NCBI RefSeq assembly: GCF_000382225.1
Contig: NZ_KB907800.1
Coordinates: 124,001-188,000 of the forward strand
From: Hymenobacter aerophilus DSM 13606
GTDB lineage: Bacteria; Bacteroidota; Bacteroidia; Cytophagales; Hymenobacteraceae
Direction: 5' to 3'
Length of the DNA: 64,000 nt
Position 1 is the stretch's first letter. Every line of letters starts with the position of its first letter. A program made the position numbers and the translations under genes. Shown in pieces: positions 15,180 through 23,902 of this stretch. The notes beneath the pieces were generated by a model. The model did not search any database. It saw nothing but the letters and a program-made list of their open reading frames with translations, and had not been told where the DNA came from.

Positions 15180-17501
15180 ATGGCCGGCCTGTTGGGCTTG
15201 GCTGGCTTTTCCTTCCGACTTTTTCTCGTTGACTTCAAATTGACTTCCCGCCCGCCCAAAGTCCTGCTCATCACGCCGCCGCTCACGCAGCTCAACACGC
15301 CCTACCCGGCCACGGCCTACATCAAAGGGTTTCTGGGGGGGCGGGGCTACGCCGTGGCGCAGGCCGATTTGGGTTTGGAGCTGGTGCTGAAGCTATTTTC
15401 GCGGGCGGGCCTGACGCGGGTTTTCGCCGAGATTGAGGCCGGCGACTTTGTGCTAAGCGACAACGCGCGCCGGATGCTACGGCTCAAAAGCAGCTACCTG
15501 AGCACCGTGGAGCCCGTCGTGCGCTTCCTGCAAAACAAGGACTCCACCCTGGCGCCCCGCATCTGCCATTCGCGCTACCTGCCCGAGGCCAGCCGCTTCG
15601 ACAACGTGGCCGACCTGGAAACGGCCTTCGGCACGATGGGCCTCTCCGACCAGGCCCGCCACCTGGCCACGCTCTACCTCGAAGACCTGGGCGACCTGCT
15701 CAAGGAAACCGTGGGCCCGCAGTTCGGCTTTTCGCGCTACGCCGAAAAGCTGGCCATGTCGGCCACCACCTTCGACGGCCTGCACGAAGCCCTGCAAGCC
15801 CCGCCTAACCTGCTCGACCGGATGCTGCTGGAGCTGCTCGACGACCTGCTGGCCCGCACGCAGCCCGACATCGTGGGCTTCACGGTCCCGTTTCCGGGCA
15901 ACCTCTATGGGGCCCTGCGGCTGGCCGGCCGCGTGAAAGAGCTGCGCCCCGCCACCTACACGCTCATGGGCGGCGGCTACCCCAACACCGAGCTGCGCAC
16001 CATCCAAGAGCCCCGCTTCTTCGACTATATCGACTTTCTGACCCTCGACGACGGCGAAGGCCCGTGGCTAAGGCTTTTGGAAGCCGCGAGCCACAAGCTG
16101 CAAGCTCCAAGCTCCCAAGCGCTGGTCAGTGAGCCAGAAAGACGTCAGCTTGGAGCTTGGAGCTTGCAGCTTGTAGCCCCCTTGCAGCGGACCTTCCTGC
16201 GCAACGCTGCCGGGCAGGTGGAGTACGTCAACCACCCGCAGCCCGATATTCCGCACCCCGAGGTGGGCACGCCGGACTATTCGGACTTGCCGCTGAGCGA
16301 GTATTTGTCGGTGATTGAAGTGCTGAACCCGATGCACCGGCTCTGGAGCGACGGGCGCTGGAACAAGCTCACGGTGGCCCACGGCTGCTACTGGAAGCGC
16401 TGCTCGTTCTGCGACGTCACGCTCGACTACATCGGCCGCTACGAAACTGCCCCCTCGGCGCTGCTGGCTGACCGTATCGAGCAGATTGTGGCTCAGACCG
16501 GCCAGACCGGCTTTCACTTCGTGGATGAGGCTGCCCCGCCGCTGGCGTTGCGCGATTTGGCCATCGAGCTACTCAAGCGCCGCACCGGCATTACGTGGTG
16601 GGGCAACATCCGCTTCGAAAAAACCTTCTCGCCCGATTTGTGCCGGCTGCTGGCCGCCAGCGGCTGCATTGCCGTGAGCGGGGGGCTGGAAGTGGCTTCC
16701 GATAGGCTGCTGGCCCTCATGGAAAAGGGCGTCACCATTGCCCAGGTAGCCCGCGTGACGGACGGCTTCACCCAAGCCGGCATCATGGTGCACGCCTACC
16801 TGATGTATGGCTTCCCCACCCAAACCACCCAGGAAACCGTGGACAGCCTGGAAATCGTGCGGCAACTTTTCCAGGCGGGCATCGTGCAGAGCGGCTACTG
16901 GCACCGTTTTTCAATGACGGCCCACTCGCCGGTGGGCCGCAACCCGGCCAAATACCAGGTGGCGGCCGTGGGCCCCGAGCCCGGCCCCTTCGCCTGGAAC
17001 GACTTGTGGCACGACGACCCCACCGGCACCGACCACGAGCAGTTCGGCGCCGGCCTGGCCAAGGCGCTCTACAATTACCTGCACGGCGTGGCCCTGCACG
17101 AACCGCTGGGCTTCTGGTTTGATTTCCGGGTACCCAAAACCACCGTTCCCCGCCACGTAGTAGCGCAGGCCCTGCAGGAGCCCGTCAAGCCCGATTTTGC
17201 CAAGCAGAACCAGCGTCTGTTCTGGCTCGGCAACGCGCCCGAGTTGCGCTTGGAACCCGGCAAAAAAGGCGGCCGGGCCGTGCATACCTTCTACGAGCAG
17301 GCCGAAGACTTCGAGCTAAAGCTGCCCGCCGCCCTCGGCCCCTGGCTGCACGAGCTGCTCACCTGCCTAAGCACCGATTACGACACGAAAATCCTGCTCA
17401 AAGACGCTGCCCGCGACTTCCCGGCCGGCCATTCCTTCGAGCAATTCCTGACGTCGGCGGCGTGGCTGACGTTGCGCGAGAAGGGGCTGCTGGTGCTGTA
17501 G
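15180..17501 (+). CDS. B12-binding-type radical SAM protein
   Basis: This product of about 773 residues joins an N-terminal cobalamin-binding-like Rossmann domain to a radical SAM core. The first part has PKVLLITPPLTQLNTPY and TQPDIVGFTVPFPGNLYGAL. A TLMGGGYPNTELR loop follows. The core has C403-Y-W-K-R-C408-S-F-C411, a CX4CX2C cluster motif rather than CX3CX2C. Downstream segments TWWGNIRFEKTF and VSGGLEVASDRLL fit the barrel. Start is uncertain: GTG 15165, ATG 15180 or TTG 15240. An in-frame palindromic element (16090-16177) encodes part of the linker between the two domains. Substrate unknown; cytoplasmic. Confidence 0.85.
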   Translation: MAGLLGLAGFSFRLFLVDFKLTSRPPKVLLITPPLTQLNTPYPATAYIKGFLGGRGYAVAQADLGLELVLKLFSRAGLTRVFAEIEAGDFVLSDNARRMLRLKSSYLSTVEPVVRFLQNKDSTLAPRICHSRYLPEASRFDNVADLETAFGTMGLSDQARHLATLYLEDLGDLLKETVGPQFGFSRYAEKLAMSATTFDGLHEALQAPPNLLDRMLLELLDDLLARTQPDIVGFTVPFPGNLYGALRLAGRVKELRPATYTLMGGGYPNTELRTIQEPRFFDYIDFLTLDDGEGPWLRLLEAASHKLQAPSSQALVSEPERRQLGAWSLQLVAPLQRTFLRNAAGQVEYVNHPQPDIPHPEVGTPDYSDLPLSEYLSVIEVLNPMHRLWSDGRWNKLTVAHGCYWKRCSFCDVTLDYIGRYETAPSALLADRIEQIVAQTGQTGFHFVDEAAPPLALRDLAIELLKRRTGITWWGNIRFEKTFSPDLCRLLAASGCIAVSGGLEVASDRLLALMEKGVTIAQVARVTDGFTQAGIMVHAYLMYGFPTQTTQETVDSLEIVRQLFQAGIVQSGYWHRFSMTAHSPVGRNPAKYQVAAVGPEPGPFAWNDLWHDDPTGTDHEQFGAGLAKALYNYLHGVALHEPLGFWFDFRVPKTTVPRHVVAQALQEPVKPDFAKQNQRLFWLGNAPELRLEPGKKGGRAVHTFYEQAEDFELKLPAALGPWLHELLTCLSTDYDTKILLKDAARDFPAGHSFEQFLTSAAWLTLREKGLLVL
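16090..16177. repeat. Palindromic element 6, in frame inside the radical SAM gene
   Basis: Arms of the CAAGCTG/CCAAGCT type (left GCCACAAGCTGCAAGCTCCA, right the complement ending GCTTGCAGCTTGTAGC) surround a centre with the minus-strand junction CCAAGCTGACGTC. It is translated as the linker beginning SHKLQAPSSQ and ending AWSLQLVAP, without a stop codon. Confidence 0.88.
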
Positions 17502-17620
17502 CGGCGGCGGATGCACAACTGGCACGACACCTCAGCAGCTCATGGGCTGATATATTGCTATTTATAGGGCATCTGGAACGAATATTGTCGGAGAAGCGAC
17601 ACGATAATTCCCACTCTTTA

Positions 17621-18127
17621 ATGCCTCTGGCTATGCCCACCTTTTCCCATCGTTTGGCCACTTTAGCCTTCGCAGCATCGCTGTTGGCTTTAACCGCCTG
17701 CTCCAAGGATGACGACAGTTCCGCCCCGACTCAGCCGGGGGTGGCCAGTTGGATATTGGAGGGCCAGAAGCTGACCTCCTCAACAGGATATGGCGATATA
17801 AATTTTGATAGATTGGATATCTATATCTACCAGGAAGTTACTATTGCCAATTCTAAAGGCGTGGGACTTAACCTGGAGCTGCATGTTCCTATGAAAGTGG
17901 GGACATATACTATTGGCTCCAACTCTATCGCAAATGCCCGCTTTGCCGACCCCAATACTTACATTGGAATTGACGCTTATTCGGCTGACGCTGGCTACGT
18001 TACTGTTTCTAAGCTCACAGCCTCAACCGTTTCTGGCACCTTTGCTTTTACCGGCAAAAGCCTCCGGAATAATCAGTTAACAAAGCGCGTCACGGATGGG
18101 GAATTCACTATTAATATTCAGGACTAA
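17621..18127 (+). CDS. Small exported lipoprotein, DUF6252-like
   Basis: I place the start at ATG 17621 (MPLAMPTFSHRLATLAF); ATG 17633 is also possible. The signal ends in the lipobox LTAC, followed by SKDDDS, an acidic surface-export-like stretch. The mature part is an all-beta domain of about 140 residues ending in FAFTGKSLRNN and DGEFTINIQD, the pattern of DUF6252-type proteins in which the last strand follows a short VTDGxF turn. GC content is visibly lower than in neighbouring genes. Function unknown. Confidence 0.65.
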   Translation: MPLAMPTFSHRLATLAFAASLLALTACSKDDDSSAPTQPGVASWILEGQKLTSSTGYGDINFDRLDIYIYQEVTIANSKGVGLNLELHVPMKVGTYTIGSNSIANARFADPNTYIGIDAYSADAGYVTVSKLTASTVSGTFAFTGKSLRNNQLTKRVTDGEFTINIQD

Positions 18128-18148
18128 GCTGGCAACCAGCCGTCGGAT

Positions 18149-18203
18149 ATAGCCCAACACAAAGCCCGCTAGCAGGTCGCCAGCGGGCTTTGTGTTGGGC
18201 TAT
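18149..18203. terminator. Bidirectional terminator-like hairpin
   Basis: A perfect 22-bp stem (ATAGCCCAACACAAAGCCCG and complement) with an 11-nt loop lies between the convergent genes ending at 18127 and 18212, suited to stop both transcripts. Confidence 0.75.
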
Positions 18204-18211
18204 AGTAACTA

Positions 18212-18469
18212 TCAGAAGCTACCGTCCTTTACGCACTGACGAATCAGGTCTTTCAGGCGGTCGATGTTCTTAGTTTCCTGGGTTTTCATGTCCTGCCAGA
18301 ACTGCTTGCCGTCTTTGGAGCCGCCTTTTTCTGCGTTGGCAATGTACTGGTCGTAGCGCCACAGGGCGTCTAGGCGCGTGTTCAGGTCGTGCACCAGGTC
18401 GTGGGTGTGGTTGGGAAGTCCTTTGGTTTCGCCGACGTGCTTTTCGGCCTGGTCATTTGCATTAGCCAT
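18212..18469 (-). CDS. Small hypothetical cytoplasmic protein
   Basis: The 85-residue, strongly charged and helix-favouring protein reads as two alpha-helical segments (HTHDLVHDLNTRLDALWRYDQYI and FWQDMKTQETKNIDRLKDLIRQCV). It has no signal peptide or membrane segment. No family recognised. It is monocistronic, between a terminator-like hairpin and the end of the TonB receptor gene transcribed the same way. Confidence 0.6.
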   Translation of the reverse strand: MANANDQAEKHVGETKGLPNHTHDLVHDLNTRLDALWRYDQYIANAEKGGSKDGKQFWQDMKTQETKNIDRLKDLIRQCVKDGSF

Positions 18470-18602
18470 AAGTACAGGAGTTTAAAGTGGATGGAATATA
18501 TTGTTCAGCTAAACGAAGAACTTCACTTTGGGTTATGAACAGACATTAAAGTGTTCATAGTCAAAAGGTAGCAACTAACATACAGCCTTGCTAGACGCCC
18601 CC

Positions 18603-21061
18603 TTAAAACGGCACGACCACCTTCACGCTCAGGTTGCGGCCGGGACTGTAGATGCCCAGGCGGCCGGTGGGCGAAGCGCGGTAGTACTCGAAATATTTGA
18701 GGCGGTTGAGGTGGGCCTGGTACGCTACATCGAACAGATTGTCAGCCTGCAACACCAGTTGCAGCACGTCGCGGCCGGCGGCGGTGCGCAGGGTGGTCCC
18801 GGCGCCCAGGCCCGTGAGCACGTAGCCGGGTGTGGCAGTTTCGGCCCCATCCACGGCGTAGAAGCGGTTCTGGCGGGCGGTGCCGGTTACCGACAGGCGC
18901 AGGTAGCTATTCGCGAGGAGGCGGCCGGACTGGTCGGGCAGCGTGAAGCGCAGTTCCGTTTGGGCGGTGGGCGCCGGAATCAGGGTCAGGTAGCGGCCAT
19001 CGTCGCCGGCCCGTTCGCGCAGGGGTTTATTCTCGTTGACGCCGATGACGAGGGCCGCGCCGGTGCGCCAGCTCAGCCACGGCAGCGCCCGGGGCTGCAC
19101 ATTGAAGGCCACTTCGCCCCCGAAAAGGTTGGCCGCTGCCTGCTCGAACTTGTAGGTCGAGTTGCCGAACTGGTCGCTCAGGGCCTGCCCGTTGGCATCA
19201 AACTGCTTGGCCTGATAGATGAAGTTCTCGACGTGGTTGTAGAACGCCTCGGCGCTGGCCTCGAAGCCCGGCGTTTTCCAGAGCACGCCCACGTCCTCCT
19301 GCCAGTTGAATTCGGGCTGGAAATCGGGGTTGCCCAGGTAGATGATGTGGGCACCGGGGTCGAGGCCGTTGGAGCCGATTTCGGGGATGTTGGGGGCCCG
19401 GTAGCCCCGCGCCACGTTGGCCCGCAGAATTAGGTTAGGTCCCACCGCGTACGAGCCGCCCACGCTGGCCGACACGCCCGGGTACACTTTATGGAAGTCC
19501 GAGAACTGCCGGTCGGCGCCGGGCGTGTTGGCGTCGGCTTTGGTGCCGAAACCGGTAACCGGGTCGATGCCGGTGTAGAAGTCGTTCCAGTCCACCACGC
19601 GGGTGTCGTAGCGCAGGCCGCCGGTCAGTTCCAGCGCGCCAAACGCCTTTTTCACCACCCCAAAGCCTCCGATATCGAACAGCCGGTAGGGCGGAATGGC
19701 GAAGTCGGTGGCGTTCAGGTGCTGGTTGTGCTGGCCCATGCCGTTCACGCCCACCGTCAGCTCGTAGCCGTTGAAATCCTGAAACAGGTAGCGGACCTGG
19801 TAGTTAAGCGTAGTCAGGCGCAGGTCGAGGCCGGGCTGCCTGGGGTCGGTGGGGTGGTTGAACTCCTGGCGGTGGTTTTGCTGCACGCCCAGCAGCAGGC
19901 GCAGCTCGCCGGGGCCGGCTTTCAGCTCGCTCGTAGCAAAGGCCCGGTAGTGCTGGATGTGCTGGTAGAGGTTGCTGATGGCGTAGCTCTTCAGCTCCTG
20001 CTGGCTCACTACGGGCCGGTTGTTGAAGTCGTCCTGGTCGCCGTCGAACACCTGCCGGGTGAAGGCGCGGCTCAGCGAGTCGCGGCTGCCGTCCGGAATT
20101 TCCTGGAGGTTGTTGTAGGCTGTCAGCCAGATGTTTACCGCCCCCACTCCTTACGCACGCCCACCATGCCCGTCAGGTTCAGCTCTCGGAAACCGGTGTT
20201 GTACACGAGGCCATCCACCGCGTTGCGGTAGTCGCGGGCGAGACGGTGGCTGCCGCGCAGGCTGGTTTGGAAACCGTTTTTCTGGTAGTTGAAGGCCAGC
20301 GAGTTGCCCACCAGCCCGTTCACCGACTGGTATTCGGCCAGGGCTTCGCCGTGCAGCTCGCCGTTGGGGCCGGTGGGCAGGGCCGGCAGCAGGTTCACCA
20401 CGCCGGCCACGGCATCGGAGCCATACAGCAGGCTGGATGGGCCCTTCACCACTTCCACCCGGTCGAGGCCGTAGCCGTCAACCTCAATGCCGTGCTCGTC
20501 GCCCCACTGCTGGCCTTCCTGGCGCAGGCCATTGAACATCGTCAGCACCCGGTTGTAGCCCAGGCCCCGGATGAAGGGCTTGCTGATGTTGGGACCAGTT
20601 GTAACGGCGGCCAGCCCCGGCACTCCGCGCGCGGCCGCATCAATGGCGTTGCCGTTGGCGTTGAGGCGGATTTCGCGGCCGGTCAGGGCGGCGATGGGCA
20701 CCGGGGAGCGGCGGATTTCCGTGCTCCGGCTCACCCCGGTCACCACCACTTCGCCCAACGTGCTTTCGGTGGATTGCAGCCGCACCGTGAGCGGCTGGGC
20801 CAGTGGCAGCGTAACGGTTTGGTTAGCTGTGGTGTAGCCCACAGCGCTGACCTGCACCTGTTGCGGGCCGGCCGGCAGGTCGGCAACAGTGAAGCGGCCG
20901 TTTTCGTCGGCAGCCGCACCCTGCTGCAGGGCGGGCAGGCCCACGTTGGCAAACGGCACGGGCTGGCCTTTCTGGTCGAGCACCCGGCCGCGCAAGGCGC
21001 TGGTTTGGGCCAGGGTCGGCAGCGTCAGCAGCAGGAGAAAGAACGTAAGGTATTGTTTCAT
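18603..21061 (-). pseudogene. TonB-dependent receptor split by a -1 frameshift
   Basis: Two adjoining frames make one receptor. The first, from ATG 21061, has a signal peptide, a carboxypeptidase-like regulatory domain (LRGRVLDQKGQPVPFANVGL) and a plug (KPFIRGLGYNRVLTMFNGL, VVKGPSSLLYGSDAVAGVVN). It ends prematurely at TAA 20137-20135. The second frame (20147-18603) continues directly with the barrel and ends KVVVPF. The break sits at a run of five G on the coding strand (20141-20145). One extra G would read WGAVNIW without interruption, giving about 818 residues. It could be a true frameshift or a homopolymer error. An operator-like dyad shared with the NRAMP gene suggests metal transport. 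Confidence 0.85.
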
Positions 21062-21082
21062 TTAAGGAGTATTAACTTATTT

Positions 21083-21098
21083 TTTAGATTTATCTAAA
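21083..21098. promoter_or_regulatory. MntR/DtxR-like operator upstream of the TonB receptor
   Basis: TTTAGATTTATCTAAA is a perfect dyad, TTTAG-N6-CTAAA, 22 bp before the start codon. The same TTTAG-N6-CTAAA arrangement occurs upstream of the NRAMP gene at 22671-22686. It is AT-rich in a GC-rich setting and resembles boxes of the DtxR/MntR or Fur families; the regulator is not in the window. Confidence 0.6.
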
Positions 21099-21150
21099 TT
21101 CATAGCCAAAAAGAAAAGCCACTTATCTATGTGGCTCTTCCGTCTGTGGC

Positions 21151-21231
21151 CCCAGGGCTGAAGCCCTGGGCTACAGAGCGGTTCCAGCCGAAAACCCGAA
21201 CCGCTGACTAGCCCAGGGCTTCAGCCCTGGG
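21151..21231. repeat. Palindromic element 7 (CCCAGGGCT arms)
   Basis: Each arm (CCCAGGGCTGAAGCCCTGGG, and its partner at 21210-21231) is itself a near palindrome. The inner stem is AGCGGTTC/GAACCGCT, and the junction reads CCGCTGACTAG. It lies between the NRAMP stop and the TonB receptor promoter, so it may also end the NRAMP transcript. Confidence 0.85.
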
Positions 21232-21240
21232 AACCAGGTG

Positions 21241-22614
21241 CTAGGCGCCGGTGAAGAATTGGTAGAGCAGGTAGCCGTTCAGGCTCAGAATGATGGCCGA
21301 TACGGTCCAGCACACGGCCTGTAGCCAGGGCTTGTTCACGAACACGCCCATCTTGAGCTTGCTGCCCGTGAAGAGCACCAGCGGCACTACGGCAAAGCTC
21401 AGCTGCAACGACAGCACCACCTGGCTCAGCACCAGCAGCTCGCTCGTGCCCTTCTCGCCGTACAAAATGGTAACGATGAGGGCCGGCACCACGGCAATGG
21501 CGCGGGTGATGAGCCGGCGCACCCAGGGCTTGAGCTTGATATCGAGGAAGCCTTCCATCACGATTTGCCCGGCCAGCGTACCGGTGAGCGTCGAGTTCTG
21601 GCCCGAGGCCAGCAGGGCAATGGCAAACACGGCCGAGGCCGCGCCCGCGCCCAGCACCGGCGTAAGTAGCTTGTGGGCGTCGTAGATGTCGGCCACGTCG
21701 CGCAGGTTGTTGCTGTGGAAGGTGGCGGCCGACACGACCAGGATGGCCCCGTTCACGAAGAAGGCCAGAAACAGGGCCACCGTGCTATCAATAGTGGCAA
21801 ACTTGATGGCCGAGCGCTTGGCCGGCTCGGTGGGCGCAATGGCGCGGGTTTGCACGATGCTGGAGTGCAGGTACAGGTTGTGCGGCATTACGGTGGCGCC
21901 CAGAATACCAATGGCCAGGTATAGCGCGTGCGGGTCGGTTACAATTTCGGGCTTCGGAATCAGGCCTTCAGCCAGGGCGAAATAGTCCGGGTTGGAGGCC
22001 ACGATTTCATAAAGGAAGCAGCCGAAAATCACGAAAATCAGGCCGGCCACGATGCTTTCGATGATGCGGAAGCCCTTGCTCTGGAAGTAGAGCACCACCA
22101 GCACATCGAGAATGGTGAGCACCACGCCCCAGGTGAGCGGAATGCCGAAGAGCAGGTTGATGGCAATGGCCGAGCCGATGACTTCGGCCAGGTCGCAGGC
22201 GGCAATGGCAATTTCGCACAGCACCCAAAGCACGAACGAGACGGGCTTGGAGTAATGGTCGCGGCAGGCCTGGGCCAGGTCGCGGCCCGTCACGATGCCC
22301 AGCTTCACGGCCAGGTGCTGGAGCAGCATGGCGAAGAAGTTGGAAATCAGAATCACCGACAGCAGCATGTAGCCGTAGCGGGCGCCGCCCTCGATGTCGG
22401 TGGCCCAGTTGCCGGGGTCCATGTAGCCCACGGCCACCATCAGGCCCGGCCCGGTGAAGGCCCAGAGCTTGCGCCAGAACGAAGCCCCCTCGGGCGGCAC
22501 CGTAATGGAGGCGTATACTTCCGACAGCGAGTTGGAGCGCCGGGCGTAGCGCCAGCCGGCCTCGGGCGGCGGCGCGGTGGGCGAAGAAGCAGAAACGGGT
22601 ACGGGTTCAGACAT
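21241..22614 (-). CDS. mntH: NRAMP-family divalent metal (Mn/Fe) transporter
   Basis: The start is ATG 22614 (MSEPVPVSAS), because the -7 box at 22655-22648 lies upstream of it and the longer frame would begin close to the promoter. The 457-residue inner-membrane protein has about 11 helices and the family's metal-site motifs: DPGN in TM1 (VGYMDPGNWATDIEGG) and MPH in TM6 (GATVMPHNLYLHSSIVQTR). The family imports Mn2+ or Fe2+ with protons. The N-terminal 30 residues are a disordered Pro/Ala/Ser tail. An MntR/DtxR-like dyad sits just upstream of the promoter, so metal-dependent repression is likely. A CDF exporter gene is divergent. Confidence 0.93.
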   Translation of the reverse strand: MSEPVPVSASSPTAPPPEAGWRYARRSNSLSEVYASITVPPEGASFWRKLWAFTGPGLMVAVGYMDPGNWATDIEGGARYGYMLLSVILISNFFAMLLQHLAVKLGIVTGRDLAQACRDHYSKPVSFVLWVLCEIAIAACDLAEVIGSAIAINLLFGIPLTWGVVLTILDVLVVLYFQSKGFRIIESIVAGLIFVIFGCFLYEIVASNPDYFALAEGLIPKPEIVTDPHALYLAIGILGATVMPHNLYLHSSIVQTRAIAPTEPAKRSAIKFATIDSTVALFLAFFVNGAILVVSAATFHSNNLRDVADIYDAHKLLTPVLGAGAASAVFAIALLASGQNSTLTGTLAGQIVMEGFLDIKLKPWVRRLITRAIAVVPALIVTILYGEKGTSELLVLSQVVLSLQLSFAVVPLVLFTGSKLKMGVFVNKPWLQAVCWTVSAIILSLNGYLLYQFFTGA

Positions 22615-22647
22615 AGAGGCCAGGGCGTGAGCGGGCCCGGTTCGTAG

Positions 22648-22655
22648 CAAAGGTA
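22648..22655 (-). promoter_or_regulatory. -7 promoter box of the NRAMP gene
   Basis: TACCTTTG on the minus strand (TAnnTTTG) lies 34 bp before the ATG at 22614. The operator dyad begins 16 bp upstream of it, over the -33 region. Confidence 0.65.
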
Positions 22656-22670
22656 CGAAGGGCTGCCTAA

Positions 22671-22686
22671 TTTAGATTCGCCTAAA
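22671..22686. promoter_or_regulatory. MntR/DtxR-like operator upstream of the NRAMP gene
   Basis: TTTAGATTCGCCTAAA has the same TTTAG-N6-CTAAA dyad as the site at 21083-21098 and covers the expected -33 region of the NRAMP promoter. Binding there would block RNA polymerase. Confidence 0.62.
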
Positions 22687-22798
22687 ATTAAATTTTAAAG
22701 CATCTATCTTACTCATTCCGGGCAGAAAAGTTGTGCGCTTTCCGGAACGGCGGAATTTTCGCGGGCCGGCTGGCGTCGGGTAAGGCCGGACGGATGGT

Positions 22799-22806
22799 TA
22801 GCTTTG
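22799..22806 (+). promoter_or_regulatory. -7 promoter box of the CDF transporter
   Basis: TAGCTTTG matches TAnnTTTG, 33 bp before the ATG at 22839, and makes the longer upstream frame (from 22731) untenable. Confidence 0.62.
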
Positions 22807-22838
22807 CCCCTTCCGCGCTCCTTTCCTTGCCTTCTGCC

Positions 22839-23831
22839 ATGTCGCTGCCCCTGAAAACCCGCTATGCTTTGCTTTCGCTCGTGGTGAGCGTGGTGCTGGT
22901 GGGCGTGAAGTTCTACGCCTGGGCCCTCACCGATTCGCAGGTGGTGCTTACCGACGCGCTGGAGTCCATCATCAACATTGTGGCCAGCGCTTTTGCGCTC
23001 TACAGCATCTACCTGGCCGGGCTGCCCAAGGACGAAAACCACCCCTACGGCCACGGCAAAATCGAGTATCTGTCGGTGGGCTTCGAGGGCGGGCTGATTC
23101 TGATGGCGGGCGGCTACATTTTCTATGCGGCGCTGCTGGCGCTCTGGGAGCCCCACAGCGTGGCCCGGCCCGACTGGGGCATTGGGCTGCTGGCCGCCAC
23201 GGCCCTGGCCAACCTGGGCACCGGCTGGCTGCTGGTGCGTGCCGGCCGCCAGCACCACTCGCCGGCCCTGGTCGGCGACGGCCAGCACCTCTACCTCGAC
23301 GCCGTGAGCACCTTCGTCTCGTGCGCCGCGCTGGGCCTGGTCATGCTCACCGATAACGTGCTCTACGACGCGCTGGCGGCCCTGGGGCTGGGGGCGTTCA
23401 TCGTGCTCAATGGCTTTCGGATGGTGCGCCGCTCGGTGTCGGGGCTGATGGATGAGGCCGACGTGGCCACCGTGCAGCAGGTGGTAGCCGAACTGCAGGA
23501 GCACCGCGAGCCCGCCTGGATTGACGTGCACAACCTGCGGGTGCAGCGCTACGGGGCCAGCCTGCACATCGACTGCCACGTGACCATGCCCTACTACCTG
23601 AGCCTGGAGCAAACCCACGAGCAGGTGCACGGCATCGAGGCGCTGGTGGCTCAGGAGTTCGAGGTGCCCGTAGAAATGTTCGTGCACGCCGACCCCTGCA
23701 CCTTTGCCGCCTGCTGGCACTGCCGCGTAGCCGACTGCCCCGTGCGCCAACACCCCTTCACCCAGGAAATCCCCTGGACGCTGGCCAACGTGGCGAAGAA
23801 CGAACGGCACCGGCTGGAGGTGAGTGAATGA
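22839..23831 (+). CDS. Cation diffusion facilitator (CDF) metal exporter
   Basis: The ATG at 22839 (MSLPLKTRYALL) fits the -7 box at 22799-22806. The 330-residue inner-membrane exporter has six helices. TM2 carries the metal site ALTDSQVVLTDALES (DxxxxxxxD type). DENHPYGHGKIEYLSV is the family signature, TM5 has ALVGDGQHLYLDAVS (second HxxxD-type site), and a cytosolic ferredoxin-like domain follows. Unusually, the C-terminus adds a Cys/His-rich tail (HADPCTFAACWHCRVADCPV) that could bind metal. The family exports Zn, Fe, Mn or Co using protons. Divergence from the NRAMP importer suggests a metal balance module. Confidence 0.9.
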   Translation: MSLPLKTRYALLSLVVSVVLVGVKFYAWALTDSQVVLTDALESIINIVASAFALYSIYLAGLPKDENHPYGHGKIEYLSVGFEGGLILMAGGYIFYAALLALWEPHSVARPDWGIGLLAATALANLGTGWLLVRAGRQHHSPALVGDGQHLYLDAVSTFVSCAALGLVMLTDNVLYDALAALGLGAFIVLNGFRMVRRSVSGLMDEADVATVQQVVAELQEHREPAWIDVHNLRVQRYGASLHIDCHVTMPYYLSLEQTHEQVHGIEALVAQEFEVPVEMFVHADPCTFAACWHCRVADCPVRQHPFTQEIPWTLANVAKNERHRLEVSE

Positions 23832-23832
23832 G

Positions 23833-23902
23833 GCGGTGATTTGGTGAAACCGTCTGGTCATCCTAAGCAGGTGGTGCGTCGAATCACCAAATCACCAACC
23901 GC
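23833..23902. repeat. Palindromic element 8 (GGTGATTTGGTGA arms) over the dehydrogenase stop
   Basis: The left arm GCGGTGATTTGGTGA pairs with the right arm TCACCAAATCACCAACCGC. It fills the gap between two convergent genes, and its right arm contains the stop codon and last residues (LVIW) of the sugar dehydrogenase gene. Arms match those at 57196-57292 and 59828-60002. Confidence 0.8.

Noticed and set aside
20137..20147. Programmed -1 ribosomal frameshift in the TonB receptor
   Set aside because: The site is a plain G run without a recognisable X-XXY-YYZ slippery heptamer or a clear downstream pseudoknot, so a mutation or homopolymer error is simpler.
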